From JAJEAD01 sp965221555 (GTDB lineage Bacteria; Pseudomonadota; Gammaproteobacteria; HK1), in contig OZ244895.1 of assembly GCA_965221555.1 (NCBI GenBank), positions 3,286,001 to 3,350,000 on the forward strand: a stretch of 64,000 nt of DNA, in the 5' to 3' direction. Positions 29,179 to 40,215 of this stretch are shown piece by piece (position 1 is the first letter of the stretch; the number at the start of each line of letters is the position of its first letter). The notes beneath the pieces were generated by a model. The model did no database searches and was not told the DNA's origin. It was given only the letters and a program-made list of their open reading frames with translations. The translations under genes were made by a program, and so were the position numbers.

Positions 29179-30351
29179 ATGCGCGCCACTTTCTTTCTCG
29201 TGTGCCTGCTCGTCCTCCTGGTCGTGCTCGTCCTCGGCCTGGTGGGATGCGGAGTGAGGGATCGGATCGCGGGCGGGGAGGACCACGCTCCCGAAGCGGC
29301 GGAGCTGGTCGACTTCGAGGCCACGGTGGAGGTGGACGTACGCTGGCGCCGGCGGGTCGGGTCGGGCGTGGACGATCACTTCCTGAAGCTGCGCCCGGCG
29401 CTTGCCGAAGGCCTCGCGTTCGCCGCCGGGCACGATGGCGAGGTCGTCGCCTGGGACGCGGCGAGCGGAAAGCGGGTGTGGAAGGTCAAGACCGGGGCCG
29501 CGCTTACCGGTGGCCCGGGCGTCGGCGAAGGCCTGGTGGTGGTGGGTACGAGCGACGGGGAAGTGATTGCGCTCGGGACGCAGGACGGCGCCCCCCGGTG
29601 GCGAAGCGGGGTCACGAGCGAGGTGCTGGCGCCTCCCATCGTCGCGCGGGGAGTGGTCGTGGTGCGCACCGGCGACGGAAAGCTCTTCGGGCTGTCGGGG
29701 GAGAGCGGCCAGCGCAACTGGGTGTACGACCGCACGATGCCGGTCCTGACGCTGCGCGGCTCCGGCGCCCCGGCCCTCTTCGAGGATACGGTCATCGCCG
29801 GGTTCGACGGGGGCCAGGTGGTCGCGGTGGCTCTGGCGGACGGACAGACGCGCTGGGAGAGTTCCGTCGCGGTGCCGAGCGGCCGCTCCGAGCTCGAACG
29901 CATCGTCGATGTGGACGCCGATCTCCTCGTCGCGGACGACACCGTGTACGTGGTCACCTTCCAGGGACAGGTGACCGCGATCGACGCGCGGATCGGCGCC
30001 ATCCTGTGGCGCCGCGACATGTCCTCCCACGCGGGATTGGGGCTCGACTACGCCAATCTCTATGTCAGCGACGACATGAGCCACGTGTGGTCCCTCGCTC
30101 GTTCGAGCGGCGCATCGGTGTGGCGCCAGCAGGGGCTGCAGGGCCGGGGGATCGGCGCGCCGGTGCATTTCGGGTCCTACGTGGTCGTCGCGGACTCGGA
30201 TGGCCATGTCCACTGGCTGCACCGCGAGGACGGTCGCTTCGCGGCCCGAGCGCGCGTGCGAGAGGGGGTGCTCGCCCCTCCCGTCACCGACTCCGACACC
30301 GTCTACGTGCTCGACCGTGGAGGCACCCTGAGCGCCCTCGTCGTGCGATAA
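29179..30351 (+). CDS. bamB: BamB, outer-membrane assembly lipoprotein
   Basis: This 390-residue protein has a lipoprotein signal with lipobox LVGC at C24 and a PQQ/WD-like eight-bladed propeller built of repeated GxVxAxDxxxGxxxW units. It assists BamA in folding outer-membrane proteins. It lies 16 bases after yfgM. BamC is also in the window on the other side of der. No terminator is visible before the downstream dispersed element. Confidence 0.94.
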   Translation: MRATFFLVCLLVLLVVLVLGLVGCGVRDRIAGGEDHAPEAAELVDFEATVEVDVRWRRRVGSGVDDHFLKLRPALAEGLAFAAGHDGEVVAWDAASGKRVWKVKTGAALTGGPGVGEGLVVVGTSDGEVIALGTQDGAPRWRSGVTSEVLAPPIVARGVVVVRTGDGKLFGLSGESGQRNWVYDRTMPVLTLRGSGAPALFEDTVIAGFDGGQVVAVALADGQTRWESSVAVPSGRSELERIVDVDADLLVADDTVYVVTFQGQVTAIDARIGAILWRRDMSSHAGLGLDYANLYVSDDMSHVWSLARSSGASVWRQQGLQGRGIGAPVHFGSYVVVADSDGHVHWLHREDGRFAARARVREGVLAPPVTDSDTVYVLDRGGTLSALVVR

Positions 30352-30361
30352 CGCCAAGTGG

Positions 30362-30572
30362 AGCCCGGATGCTTCACCGATTTTCGGCCGCCTCAGGCGC
30401 CAAGATGCCGTGACAACTGGGCGCACGGACCGAAAGACGCGCAAGGGCGAGCCGGAAACAAGCGAAGCGCAGCAGGTAGCCGACACGAAGTCGCAAGCGG
30501 TGCGACCCAGTACGGCCCGCGCACGCGAGCATAGTGGCGTGCGCAGTAGAAAATCGGTGAAGTATCCGGGTT
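30362..30572 (+). mobile_element. Dispersed inverted-end element, copy D
   Basis: This roughly 210 bp copy begins AGCCCGGATGCTTCACCGAT and ends AAATCGGTGAAGTATCCGGG, both matching the family ends. It has a longer middle than copies A and B (GACGCGCAAGGGCGAGCCGG in place of GACGCTGAAGGCGTAGCCGA) shared with copy E. It fills the bamB-der gap and ends only 11-13 bases before the der start codon. Confidence 0.85.
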
Positions 30573-30582
30573 GAACCTTGCG

Positions 30583-31974
<1,392 letters not shown>

Positions 31975-32088
31975 CGGGCCATGCCAGGTTGGCCGGGTTG
32001 AGGCCCGCGCGCCCGGGCGAGAGGTGAACTCCCGCATGCTCGCCGCCGCCGGCGGGCCGCGGAACGCGACCGGACGCGAAGGGGCGGG

Positions 32089-33243
32089 CTACTTCAGCTC
32101 TTCGAGCAGGAGGTTGAGGATACGGTCCGCGGTCGCGTCCGTGCTGCGCTCTCCCTCGGTGTCGAGCACGATGACCTGGGTGACCTCGTCTCCGCCGATG
32201 AGGTTGATGAGGTACTCGATGGCTTCGAGGCCCGGCTCCTCGCGCCAGAAGGCGAGCCGCGAAAGCAAGCCCTCCTCCCGGTCGAGATCCTGGTCCGGAT
32301 CCACATAGCGCACGAAGTACAGACCACGGGAACGATCCCGATCCTCCACCGTGAAGCCGATGCGGTCGAGCGCGAGCCCGGTCCGACGCCAGGCCCGGGC
32401 GAAGTCGTCGTCCATCGAGAGCACCGAAGCGCCGCTGGTGTCGGTGACGATACGGGCGCGGGCCGGGCGCTCCGGCACCTCGGCGACGACCTCCCGGGCG
32501 TGGTCCTTCTGCACCCCGAAGAACACCATCATGCGGGTCAGCATCTCCGCTTCGAGCTCGGGGTCGGCGGCCCGAGGCTGCCATACGCGGCGCGCTTCCG
32601 CTCCGCTCTGAACGTTCTGGCGCGTGCCGCTCGGACCGACCTCCTCCGCCCCGCGGTGGGAGACGTAGATCTCGGTGAACCCGCTCTCCGTACCGCGCTC
32701 GATGCGGGTGCGAAACTTGTCCCGGATCGCGGCCCCGGTGAGAGCGGTCGACAGCTCTCCGAGCAGGCGCCCAAACACGCCGCCGGAAAAGCGGGTGCGC
32801 TCTTCCGCCCAGTCCGTCTCCATGATGCCGATGCTCGGCTCGTCCACCTCGACCGCGAAGCCCTGCTGCAGCCAGAACGCCCTCACCTGGGGCCACACCG
32901 CCTCCGGCGCCGCCTCGACGACCAGCCAGCGCTCGTCGCCGCTGCGTTCGACCCTGACCTGTCGGAAGTCGAGCAGCAGGCCCGAGCCTTCGCCCCCCCC
33001 GGCATCGCGGTCGGCGTTGTAGTCGGTCCAGGTCGCGCTGCCCGACCCGGGCACTTCCATCGAACCCTGAATCGCCTGCGAGCTGAGATCCGGCGGCACT
33101 TCCAGGGAAGGCAGACGCTGGCTCGACTTGTAGTCCGCTCCTCCCCCCGTAAGGATATCCCCCAGGCGCTCGTCGACACTCGCGCACGCCGACAGCAGGC
33201 AGAGCGCCGCCGCGACGGCCAGGGCTCCCGTGCGGGTGCGCAT
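32089..33243 (-). CDS. bamC: BamC, outer-membrane assembly lipoprotein
   Basis: This 384-residue lipoprotein has a signal peptide with lipobox LSAC (C20). An extended N-terminal segment with YKSSQRLPSLEVPPDL, the part of BamC that binds BamD, is followed by two helix-grip domains (about 95-230 and 260-380). In-frame sequence upstream of 33243 is not homologous. It lies downstream of dapA in the usual dapA-bamC order, but here with a 331-base gap. Confidence 0.9.
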   Translation of the reverse strand: MRTRTGALAVAAALCLLSACASVDERLGDILTGGGADYKSSQRLPSLEVPPDLSSQAIQGSMEVPGSGSATWTDYNADRDAGGGEGSGLLLDFRQVRVERSGDERWLVVEAAPEAVWPQVRAFWLQQGFAVEVDEPSIGIMETDWAEERTRFSGGVFGRLLGELSTALTGAAIRDKFRTRIERGTESGFTEIYVSHRGAEEVGPSGTRQNVQSGAEARRVWQPRAADPELEAEMLTRMMVFFGVQKDHAREVVAEVPERPARARIVTDTSGASVLSMDDDFARAWRRTGLALDRIGFTVEDRDRSRGLYFVRYVDPDQDLDREEGLLSRLAFWREEPGLEAIEYLINLIGGDEVTQVIVLDTEGERSTDATADRILNLLLEELK

Positions 33244-33574
33244 CGCGCCGCTATCGCCGCGCCTCCGCCCTGGAAGCGGCCGGGCGCGCGTGCGACTCGC
33301 GCAAGCGGGCCGGGCCGGACCGGGCGTCGCTTTTCCGGAGTCCCGCGGCCGCAGCCGCGAAGAATCACTCATCACCGGACCACGAGCCGGCAAAGCCGCT
33401 TTCAAGTGGCAGGGCATTGCGTGTTCCGAGTCGCCGATGATCCGAAGCCGAGACTGCAGTGCGTTCGAGACAGGTATCGAAGACGAGCGTCTGGTCGGGG
33501 ACTTCAGTTCGGCGCGGCCGCGGGGTAACTGCTATGACGCGAGGCGATTCGCTGGCTTGCGTGGGACGGCCCGC
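33244..33574. other. 331-base gene-free region between dapA and bamC
   Basis: I find no gene, dispersed element, tRNA or clear terminator here. The bamC frame is open through part of it without recognisable protein sequence. In related genomes dapA and bamC are usually close, so the gap could be a decayed gene or a bamC promoter region. Confidence 0.4.
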
Positions 33575-34456
33575 TCAGACCGGCACGGCTTCCGCGTAGC
33601 TCAGGGCATCTCGGACCCGGTCGTGCCACGCTTCGGACAGGGGAGTGAGGGGCAGACGGATGCCGGGCGGGATCGCACCGAGATCATGCAGGAGCCACTT
33701 GACGGGAATCGGGTTGGACTCGAAGAAGAGCGCCTCGTGCAGATCCCGCAGGTGGGCATCGATCGCGCGCGCCGCCTCACCCTTCCCGGCCAGCGCCAGA
33801 TCGCACATATCGCTCATTGCGCCGGGCACGACATTGGCGGTGACCGAAATGACGCCGTGCCCACCCGCGAGCATGGTGTCGAGCGACATGTGATCCTCAC
33901 CGCTCAGCACGAGGAAATCGTAGTCGCAGCGCTCCAACAGCTCGTAAATGCGATCGATGTCGCCCGACGCCTCCTTGATGCCCACGATGTTCGGGACTTC
34001 GGCAAGGCGTTCCACCGTCTCCGGCAGCATGTCGCAGGCGGTACGGCCCGGCACGTTGTAGAGGATCAGCGGAATGTCCACCTCGTCGCTCACCGCCCGG
34101 TAGTGCCGGTACAGGCCCTCCTGGGTCGGCTTGTTGTAGTAGGGCGTCACGAGCAGGCAGCCGTCGACCCCGAGTTCCTTCGCCCTGCTCGTCAGGTGGA
34201 TGGCCTCCTTTGTGGAGTTGGCGCCGGTGCCGCCGATCACCCGTATCCGTCCGGCCGCGACTTCCACCACCCTGCCGATCACCGCACAGTGTTCCTCTAC
34301 ATCGAGCGTCGCGGACTCTCCCGTCGTGCCTACCGCCACGATGCCCTGCGTTCCACTCTGGATGTGAAACTCGACGAGAAGGTCCAAGGCGGCCTCGTCG
34401 ACAACGCCATCGGCCCGCATCGGGGTGACCAGAGCAACGTTGCTGCCTTTGAACAT
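33575..34456 (-). CDS. dapA: DapA, 4-hydroxy-tetrahydrodipicolinate synthase
   Basis: This 293-residue TIM-barrel aldolase condenses pyruvate and aspartate semialdehyde at the entry to diaminopimelate and lysine synthesis. The active-site residues T44, Y133 and the Schiff-base K161 fall at the same numbers as in E. coli when the start is the ATG at 34456. Two ATGs further upstream (34480 and 34486) are in frame, but the conserved start is MFKGSNVALVTPM. It is divergent from gcvR. Confidence 0.96.
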   Translation of the reverse strand: MFKGSNVALVTPMRADGVVDEAALDLLVEFHIQSGTQGIVAVGTTGESATLDVEEHCAVIGRVVEVAAGRIRVIGGTGANSTKEAIHLTSRAKELGVDGCLLVTPYYNKPTQEGLYRHYRAVSDEVDIPLILYNVPGRTACDMLPETVERLAEVPNIVGIKEASGDIDRIYELLERCDYDFLVLSGEDHMSLDTMLAGGHGVISVTANVVPGAMSDMCDLALAGKGEAARAIDAHLRDLHEALFFESNPIPVKWLLHDLGAIPPGIRLPLTPLSEAWHDRVRDALSYAEAVPV

Positions 34457-34608
34457 GATCCCTTGAATCCCCTGGTTCATTCGCATCGATAATGCTACTT
34501 TGCCGTGTGGCGGACTAGCAAGCGGGACGAGACCCGCGGTAGCGCGACGGCAGTACTCTGCGTGGCGTCCCTTCCGCCTCGGATCGGCGGTTCGACGTCC
34601 TGGAGTGC

Positions 34609-35136
34609 ATGCAAACCTACCTGGTAGTTTCCGCAGTCGGTAAAGACCGCACAGGACTCGTCGGGTCGCTTTCCCAGAGCGTGCTCGAATGCGGCTGCCA
34701 CATCGGAGAAAGCCGCATGGCGGTGCTCGGCAGCGAGTTCGCCGCGGTCATGCTGGTAACGGGATACTGGAATGCGATCGCCAAGCTGGAGAGCGCGCTC
34801 CCCCGAGTGGCGGATTCGCTCGGTCTGCACATCTCCTCCACCCGCACCGAAGCGCGGCAGGATACTCGCGGTCTCATCCCCTACGCGGTGGAAGTCATCG
34901 CCCCGGAGAACGCGGAAGTCGTGCACGAGGTGTCGTCCTTCTTCGCCACCCGCGGCATCAACATCGAGGACGTCTACACCAATCGGTATCCGGCCCCCCA
35001 GACCGGAGCGGCGATGTTCGCGCTGCACCTCACGCTCGGAATCCCTTCCGATCTTTCGATCGCCACGATCCGGGGCGAGTTCATGGACTTCTGCGACGAG
35101 CTGAACCTGGATGCGATGATCGCTCCGGTAAAGTGA
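34609..35136 (+). CDS. gcvR: GcvR-type ACT-domain regulator of the glycine cleavage system
   Basis: This 175-residue protein has two ACT domains (about 3-80 and 90-172), the first with VVSAVGKDRTGLVGSLS. This is the layout of GcvR, which represses gcv genes through GcvA in E. coli. The divergent placement next to dapA matches gammaproteobacterial genomes. The glycine cleavage genes are not in the window, so the target is inferred from homology only. Confidence 0.85.
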   Translation: MQTYLVVSAVGKDRTGLVGSLSQSVLECGCHIGESRMAVLGSEFAAVMLVTGYWNAIAKLESALPRVADSLGLHISSTRTEARQDTRGLIPYAVEVIAPENAEVVHEVSSFFATRGINIEDVYTNRYPAPQTGAAMFALHLTLGIPSDLSIATIRGEFMDFCDELNLDAMIAPVK

Positions 35137-35170
35137 TTCGATCGCCCGGCGCGTCGATCGCCCGGTCCGG

Positions 35171-38100
35171 CTATCCCGCCACCCGACGCCGCTTGCGCGC
35201 GGCCTTCGCGGGTTTCTTCGCCGATTCCGACGCCGGCGCCGAAGCGGGAGCGGGAACCGCCGCGCGTTGCAGTCCGCGGATCTCTCCCATCGCGACCGAG
35301 AGCATGGTGAAATCGATCGCGCCCGCCGCCTTGAGATCCGCGAGGACCTGGCGCCACCGGCCGACCGCCGGCGCATGGCTTGCGGTCCAGGTCCGAATGC
35401 GCGCCTTCGCGTCGCGCGAGGATGACGACATCTCCAGGACGTTTCTCGTCAGCGCGCTCTGAAGGCTGTAGAGATCGTCGCGGAGCGCGGCGCGCGCGAG
35501 CGCCTGCCAGCGGTTCACCCGGGGCAGCGCCGCGACCTGGTCTCGCAGCCAGTGCAGGTCGAGATCGGAGCCCAGCGCGAAATAGGCCGCCGCCACCGCA
35601 TCGACGGGAAACGAGGTGGCCCCCGCCACTTCGATGATGTCGAAGCTCGAGTACACCTCGTTGAACTCCGCCACCCGATCCGCGAGCGCTTCCGGCACTC
35701 CCTGCGCCGACAGCTCGCTTGCGCGGCGCCGCATCGCCGCCCGGCTCGCCGGCGCGACGAGGTCCACGAGACCGTCGGAGAGCGCCGCCACCCCCGGTGC
35801 GAAGAGCGCCACCGTGGCGGCGACATCGAGGGGACGCGGGCAGTGCCGGAGAAGCCAGCGCGTCGCCCGCTCCACGAGCCGGCGGCTCTGCAGCAGCATC
35901 GCGATCTGGGACTGCGCGCTCGCCTCGTTGTCCAGGCCCTCGATCTTGGCCCACACCCACTCCATGTCGAAAATCTCACGCGCGGCCAGATAAGCGCGGG
36001 CGATGTCGGCGGCATTCGCCCCCGTTTCCTCCCCGAGGCGGTAGACGAAGGTGATGCCGGCGCGGTTGACGACCTCGTTGGCCACCACCGTGGCGACGAT
36101 CTCGCGCGCGAGGCGATGGCCACGGATCTGCTCCGCGAAGCGCTCTTGCAGCGGCTGCGGAAAATACCGAAGGAGCTCCCCCTCGACGAGGCGGTCGCCC
36201 CCGATGCCCGCTTCCAGCAGCGACTGGAACAACGTGATCTTCACGTACGCCATCAGGACCGAGAGCTCCGGGGGCGTCAGTCCCCGCCCGTGCGAGGCGC
36301 GCTCGTCCATCTCGTCCGCACCGGGGAGAAACTCTATCGCGGGGTCGAGGTCGCCGTTGCGCTCCAGGGCGCGCATCAGGCGCGCGTGCACTTCCAGCAG
36401 GGAGCTCGCCTGGGCCGCCGCGACGCTCAAGGCCTGGGTCTGGAGATAGTTGTTGCGCAGCACCAGCTTCGCCACTTCGTCGGTCATCTCCGCGAGCAGC
36501 CGGTTGCGCTGCTTCTCGGTCAGGTCCCCGGATGCGACCACTTCGTTCATCAGGATCTTGATGTTGACCTCGTGGTCGGAGCAGTCCACGCCGCCGGAGT
36601 TGTCGACCGCGTCGGTGATGATCCGGCCCCCGCGAGCGGCGAACTCCACTCTCCCGAGCTGTGTACAGCCGAGGTTGCCGCCTTCGCCCACCACCTTGCA
36701 GCGCAGCTCCGACGCGTCGACGCGCAGCGAGTCGTTGGCCCGATCGCCGACCTCGGCATGGCGCTCGGTGCTCGCCTTGACGTAGGTGCCGATGCCACCG
36801 TTCCAGAGGAGATCGACGGGGGCGCGGAGCATCGCGCGCATCAGCTCGTTGGGGGTCAGGGAGGTCGCCTCGATCCCGAGCGCCTCGCGCGCCTGAGGAG
36901 ATAAATCGATGGACTTGGCGCTGCGCGGGTAGACGCCGCCGCCCTCGGAGATGAGCTCCGGGTCGTAGTCGGCCCAGCTCGAGCGCGGCAGCGCGAAGAG
37001 GCGGGCGCGCTCCCGGTAGCTCGCGGCCGCCTGCGGATCGGGGTCGATGAACACGTGCAGATGGTTGAAGGCTCCGACGAGGCGGATGTGCTCCGACAGC
37101 AGCATGCCGTTGCCAAACACATCGCCGCCCATGTCGCCAATCCCGACCACCGTGAAGTCGGTGCTCTGCACATCGGCGCCCAGCTCGCGAAAGTGGCGCT
37201 TGACCGACTCCCACGCCCCGCGCGCCGTGATGCCCATGCCCTTGTGGTCGTAGCCCTGGGAGCCGCCCGAAGCGAACGCGTCTCCGAGCCAGAAGCGGTA
37301 GCGGGCGGCGAGGCGGTTCGCGATGTCGGAGAAGGTCGCGGTTCCCTTGTCCGCCGCGACCACCAGGTAGGGGTCGTCGCCGTCGTGACGGACCAGGTCC
37401 GGGGGCGGCGCCAGCTCGCCGTCGACGAGGTTGTCGGTGAGATCGAGGAGCCCGCCGATGAAGACTTCGTAACAAGCGATCCCCTCGGCCTGGATCGCCT
37501 CGCGATCGCCGCCGGCGGGCATGCGCTTGGGGACGAAGCCCCCCTTCGATCCGACCGGGACGATCACGGAGTTCTTCACCATCTGCGCCTTGACGAGCCC
37601 CAGCACTTCGGTGCGGAAGTCCTCGCGCCGGTCCGACCAGCGGATGCCGCCGCGCGCCACCGGCCCGCCGCGCAGATGCACGCCTTCCACCCGCGGGGAG
37701 TACACGAAGATCTCGTACATGGGACGAGGCTCCGGCAGCTCCGCGATGCGGGCGGGATCGAACTTGAAGGCGATGCAGGGCTTCACCTCCCCGCCTTCGT
37801 CGCGCTGATAGAAGTTGGTGCGCAAGGTCGCGCGGATGAGACCGAGGAAGCTGCGCAGGATGCGGTCTTCGTCGAGATTCGCCACGTCGTCGAGCGCCTC
37901 GCGGATCTCTTCCACGATCGCTCGTGTGCGCGCCTCGCGGTCTTCGGACCCGGCGGGGTCGAAGCGGGCGTGGAAGAGCCGGACGAGCGCTTGTGCAATC
38001 GAGGCGTTGCCGGCGAGGGCCGACTCCATATATTCCTGGCTGAACGTCGTTCCGGCCTGGCGCAGGTACTTGCAGCAGGCGCGCAGCACCGCGACCTCGC

Positions 38101-40078
38101 GCCAGCCGAGCCCGGCCCGCAGCACCAGGCGATTGAACCCGTCGTTCTCGGCGTCTCCCGCCCAGACCCGCTGGTAGGCTTCCTGGAACTTGGCCCTGAC
38201 CCGATCGATGTCGATCTCCAGCGACTCCGCCGCGCGCATGCCGAAGTCCTGCATCCACATGCGCGAGCCGTCCGCAAGCTGCAGCCGGGCCGGCTGCCCG
38301 GTCTCGACCATGAGGCCCATGTTCTCCAGCACGGGCAGCGCGTCCGAGAGCGAGATGGGCCGCTCGGGCCGGAAGAGCTTGAAGTGGAGCACGTCGGGCG
38401 CCGCCTCGAGCGGTCGGTAGAGGCTCATGGCGATGCCGTCCGCGGCGCCGTCGAGCGCCTCCATGCTGTCGATGTCGTGCACGGCCACGCGGGCGCTGTA
38501 GCTCGCCTGGTAGTCGGCGGTGAACGCCTCGCCGTAGCGGCGATAGCGCGCCACCCCCAGCTCTTCCCCGCAGTGGTCCTGCAATTCGTCGTGGAGGTCG
38601 TCGCGCCAGTCGCGGGTGTAGTCGGCGAGACGCGATTCCAGATCGTCGACATCGAGCGTCGGTGCGTGCGCCGGCGACACGCGGAACACGAAGTAGAGGC
38701 GCGCGAGGACGGACTTCGAGAGGTGCACGGTGAAGTCCACGTCGCAGGCCCCGAGCGTCTGCGCGAGGAGGCTCTGGATCTTGAGCCGGATCTCCGTGTT
38801 GAAACGCTCCCGCGGCACGTAGACGATGCACGACACGAAGCGCCCGATGCGGTCCCGATGCACGAAGAGCCGGATGCGCTGGCGCTCCTGCAAGTGCAGG
38901 ATCCCCATGCCGGTGTCGAAGAGCTCGTCGTCGCCGACCTGGAAGAGAAGATCCCGGGGAAATGTCTCCAGGATGTTGAGCAGCGCCTTGGCGGCATGGC
39001 TCTTCGCGGGATAGGTGGCGCGCTCCATCACCCGCGCCACCTTCTCGCGCAGCAGCGGTATCGCCCGCGGCACCTGGTTGTAGGCGGCCGAGGTGTAGAG
39101 GCCGACGAAACGCCGCTCCCCCGTGACCTTGCCCGCCTCGTCGAAGGTCTTGATGCCGATGTAGTCGAGATAGCCGGGCCGGTGCACGGTGGACCGCGCG
39201 TTCGCCTTGGTGATGATCAACAGGTGCGGCTCGCGGGCGAGGCGGCGAATCTCGGGGCGCAGGCTCGCAAAGGCCGTCGACTCCCGGGACTCGCTCTCGC
39301 GCAGCAGCCCGAGACCGGAGCCTCCCACCGAGCGCAGCCGCTCTTCGCCCTCGTCTCCGAGCAGCTCGTACTCCCGGTAGCCGAGGAAGGTGAAGTGGTC
39401 GTTGCCGACCCACTCGAGGAAGTCGCGTCCCCGCGCGAGCTCGGACTCGTCCAGGGGCGGAGGCTTCGACTCGATTTCCGCGAGCACCGACTGGAGGCGA
39501 TCCCGCATCGGCTGCCAGTCCTCGACCGCGGCGCGCACGTCCGCGAGCACGCCGCGGATCTCGGTCGCGATCTCGTCGAGCACCCGCTCCTCGGTCTGGC
39601 GATCCACTTCGACGTGGATGATGGCCTCGGTGATCGCCCCGTCGCCCTCGGGCACGGCCAGCACGCCCTTCGCGTCGCGGCACACCCTCATCACCGGGTG
39701 GATGACGAGGTGGGTGGTGAGCGAGCGCCGGTTGAGCGCCATGCGCACCGAGTCCACCAGAAAGGGCATGTCGTCCGACACCACTTCCACGATGCTGTGG
39801 GTCGAACGCCAGCCGTGCTGCGGCTGCACCGGGTTGTACACCCGCACCTTGGGGGTTCCCGGGCGGCGCTGGTGCGCGAAGTTGAAGTGCGAGAGCACCG
39901 CGCCGTAGAGGTCGACGATGCTGCGGTCCTCCAGGTCTTCGGCCGCGGTGCCCGCGTAGTAGGGCCGCGCGAAGTGTTCCGCCGCCGCCACCTGCGCGGA
40001 CGGCACGCGCTCGCGAATGAGCTCGAGGACGGATTCGATGATCGAATCCACGCCGGAGAAGATCGTATCCGTAGACAT
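35171..40078 (-). CDS. gdhB: NAD-specific glutamate dehydrogenase, large (about 180 kDa) class
   Basis: This 1,635-residue protein is the right size for the L_180 class of NAD-glutamate dehydrogenase, which degrades glutamate to 2-oxoglutarate. A long N-terminal regulatory region with ACT-like parts is followed by the catalytic core (PVGSKGGFVPKRMP lysine segment, GGIRWSDRREDFRTEVLG, and the NAD-binding GIGDMGGDVFGNG) and a C-terminal helical domain. In-frame sequence upstream of the ATG at 40078 belongs to the neighbouring gene in another frame. The C-terminus is an Ala/Lys/Arg-rich tail. Long antisense and out-of-frame reading frames here are composition artefacts. Confidence 0.95.
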   Translation of the reverse strand: MSTDTIFSGVDSIIESVLELIRERVPSAQVAAAEHFARPYYAGTAAEDLEDRSIVDLYGAVLSHFNFAHQRRPGTPKVRVYNPVQPQHGWRSTHSIVEVVSDDMPFLVDSVRMALNRRSLTTHLVIHPVMRVCRDAKGVLAVPEGDGAITEAIIHVEVDRQTEERVLDEIATEIRGVLADVRAAVEDWQPMRDRLQSVLAEIESKPPPLDESELARGRDFLEWVGNDHFTFLGYREYELLGDEGEERLRSVGGSGLGLLRESESRESTAFASLRPEIRRLAREPHLLIITKANARSTVHRPGYLDYIGIKTFDEAGKVTGERRFVGLYTSAAYNQVPRAIPLLREKVARVMERATYPAKSHAAKALLNILETFPRDLLFQVGDDELFDTGMGILHLQERQRIRLFVHRDRIGRFVSCIVYVPRERFNTEIRLKIQSLLAQTLGACDVDFTVHLSKSVLARLYFVFRVSPAHAPTLDVDDLESRLADYTRDWRDDLHDELQDHCGEELGVARYRRYGEAFTADYQASYSARVAVHDIDSMEALDGAADGIAMSLYRPLEAAPDVLHFKLFRPERPISLSDALPVLENMGLMVETGQPARLQLADGSRMWMQDFGMRAAESLEIDIDRVRAKFQEAYQRVWAGDAENDGFNRLVLRAGLGWREVAVLRACCKYLRQAGTTFSQEYMESALAGNASIAQALVRLFHARFDPAGSEDREARTRAIVEEIREALDDVANLDEDRILRSFLGLIRATLRTNFYQRDEGGEVKPCIAFKFDPARIAELPEPRPMYEIFVYSPRVEGVHLRGGPVARGGIRWSDRREDFRTEVLGLVKAQMVKNSVIVPVGSKGGFVPKRMPAGGDREAIQAEGIACYEVFIGGLLDLTDNLVDGELAPPPDLVRHDGDDPYLVVAADKGTATFSDIANRLAARYRFWLGDAFASGGSQGYDHKGMGITARGAWESVKRHFRELGADVQSTDFTVVGIGDMGGDVFGNGMLLSEHIRLVGAFNHLHVFIDPDPQAAASYRERARLFALPRSSWADYDPELISEGGGVYPRSAKSIDLSPQAREALGIEATSLTPNELMRAMLRAPVDLLWNGGIGTYVKASTERHAEVGDRANDSLRVDASELRCKVVGEGGNLGCTQLGRVEFAARGGRIITDAVDNSGGVDCSDHEVNIKILMNEVVASGDLTEKQRNRLLAEMTDEVAKLVLRNNYLQTQALSVAAAQASSLLEVHARLMRALERNGDLDPAIEFLPGADEMDERASHGRGLTPPELSVLMAYVKITLFQSLLEAGIGGDRLVEGELLRYFPQPLQERFAEQIRGHRLAREIVATVVANEVVNRAGITFVYRLGEETGANAADIARAYLAAREIFDMEWVWAKIEGLDNEASAQSQIAMLLQSRRLVERATRWLLRHCPRPLDVAATVALFAPGVAALSDGLVDLVAPASRAAMRRRASELSAQGVPEALADRVAEFNEVYSSFDIIEVAGATSFPVDAVAAAYFALGSDLDLHWLRDQVAALPRVNRWQALARAALRDDLYSLQSALTRNVLEMSSSSRDAKARIRTWTASHAPAVGRWRQVLADLKAAGAIDFTMLSVAMGEIRGLQRAAVPAPASAPASESAKKPAKAARKRRRVAG

Positions 40079-40215
40079 GGCTGCGCTCCCAGCGCCCGGG
40101 ATCGGGCGGCGAGGTCCGGAGAGTGGCCGGGCAACTTCTGCCTGACTGATGTGTCGTGCGGCCCGATTGTGGCCTCTTGCCCGCCAATTCGAAAGCGCCG
40201 CGCCTCGCGTGGCGG

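Noticed and set aside
33244..33417. N-terminal extension of BamC
   Set aside because: The lipoprotein signal peptide begins at the ATG at 33243; an extension would bury it.
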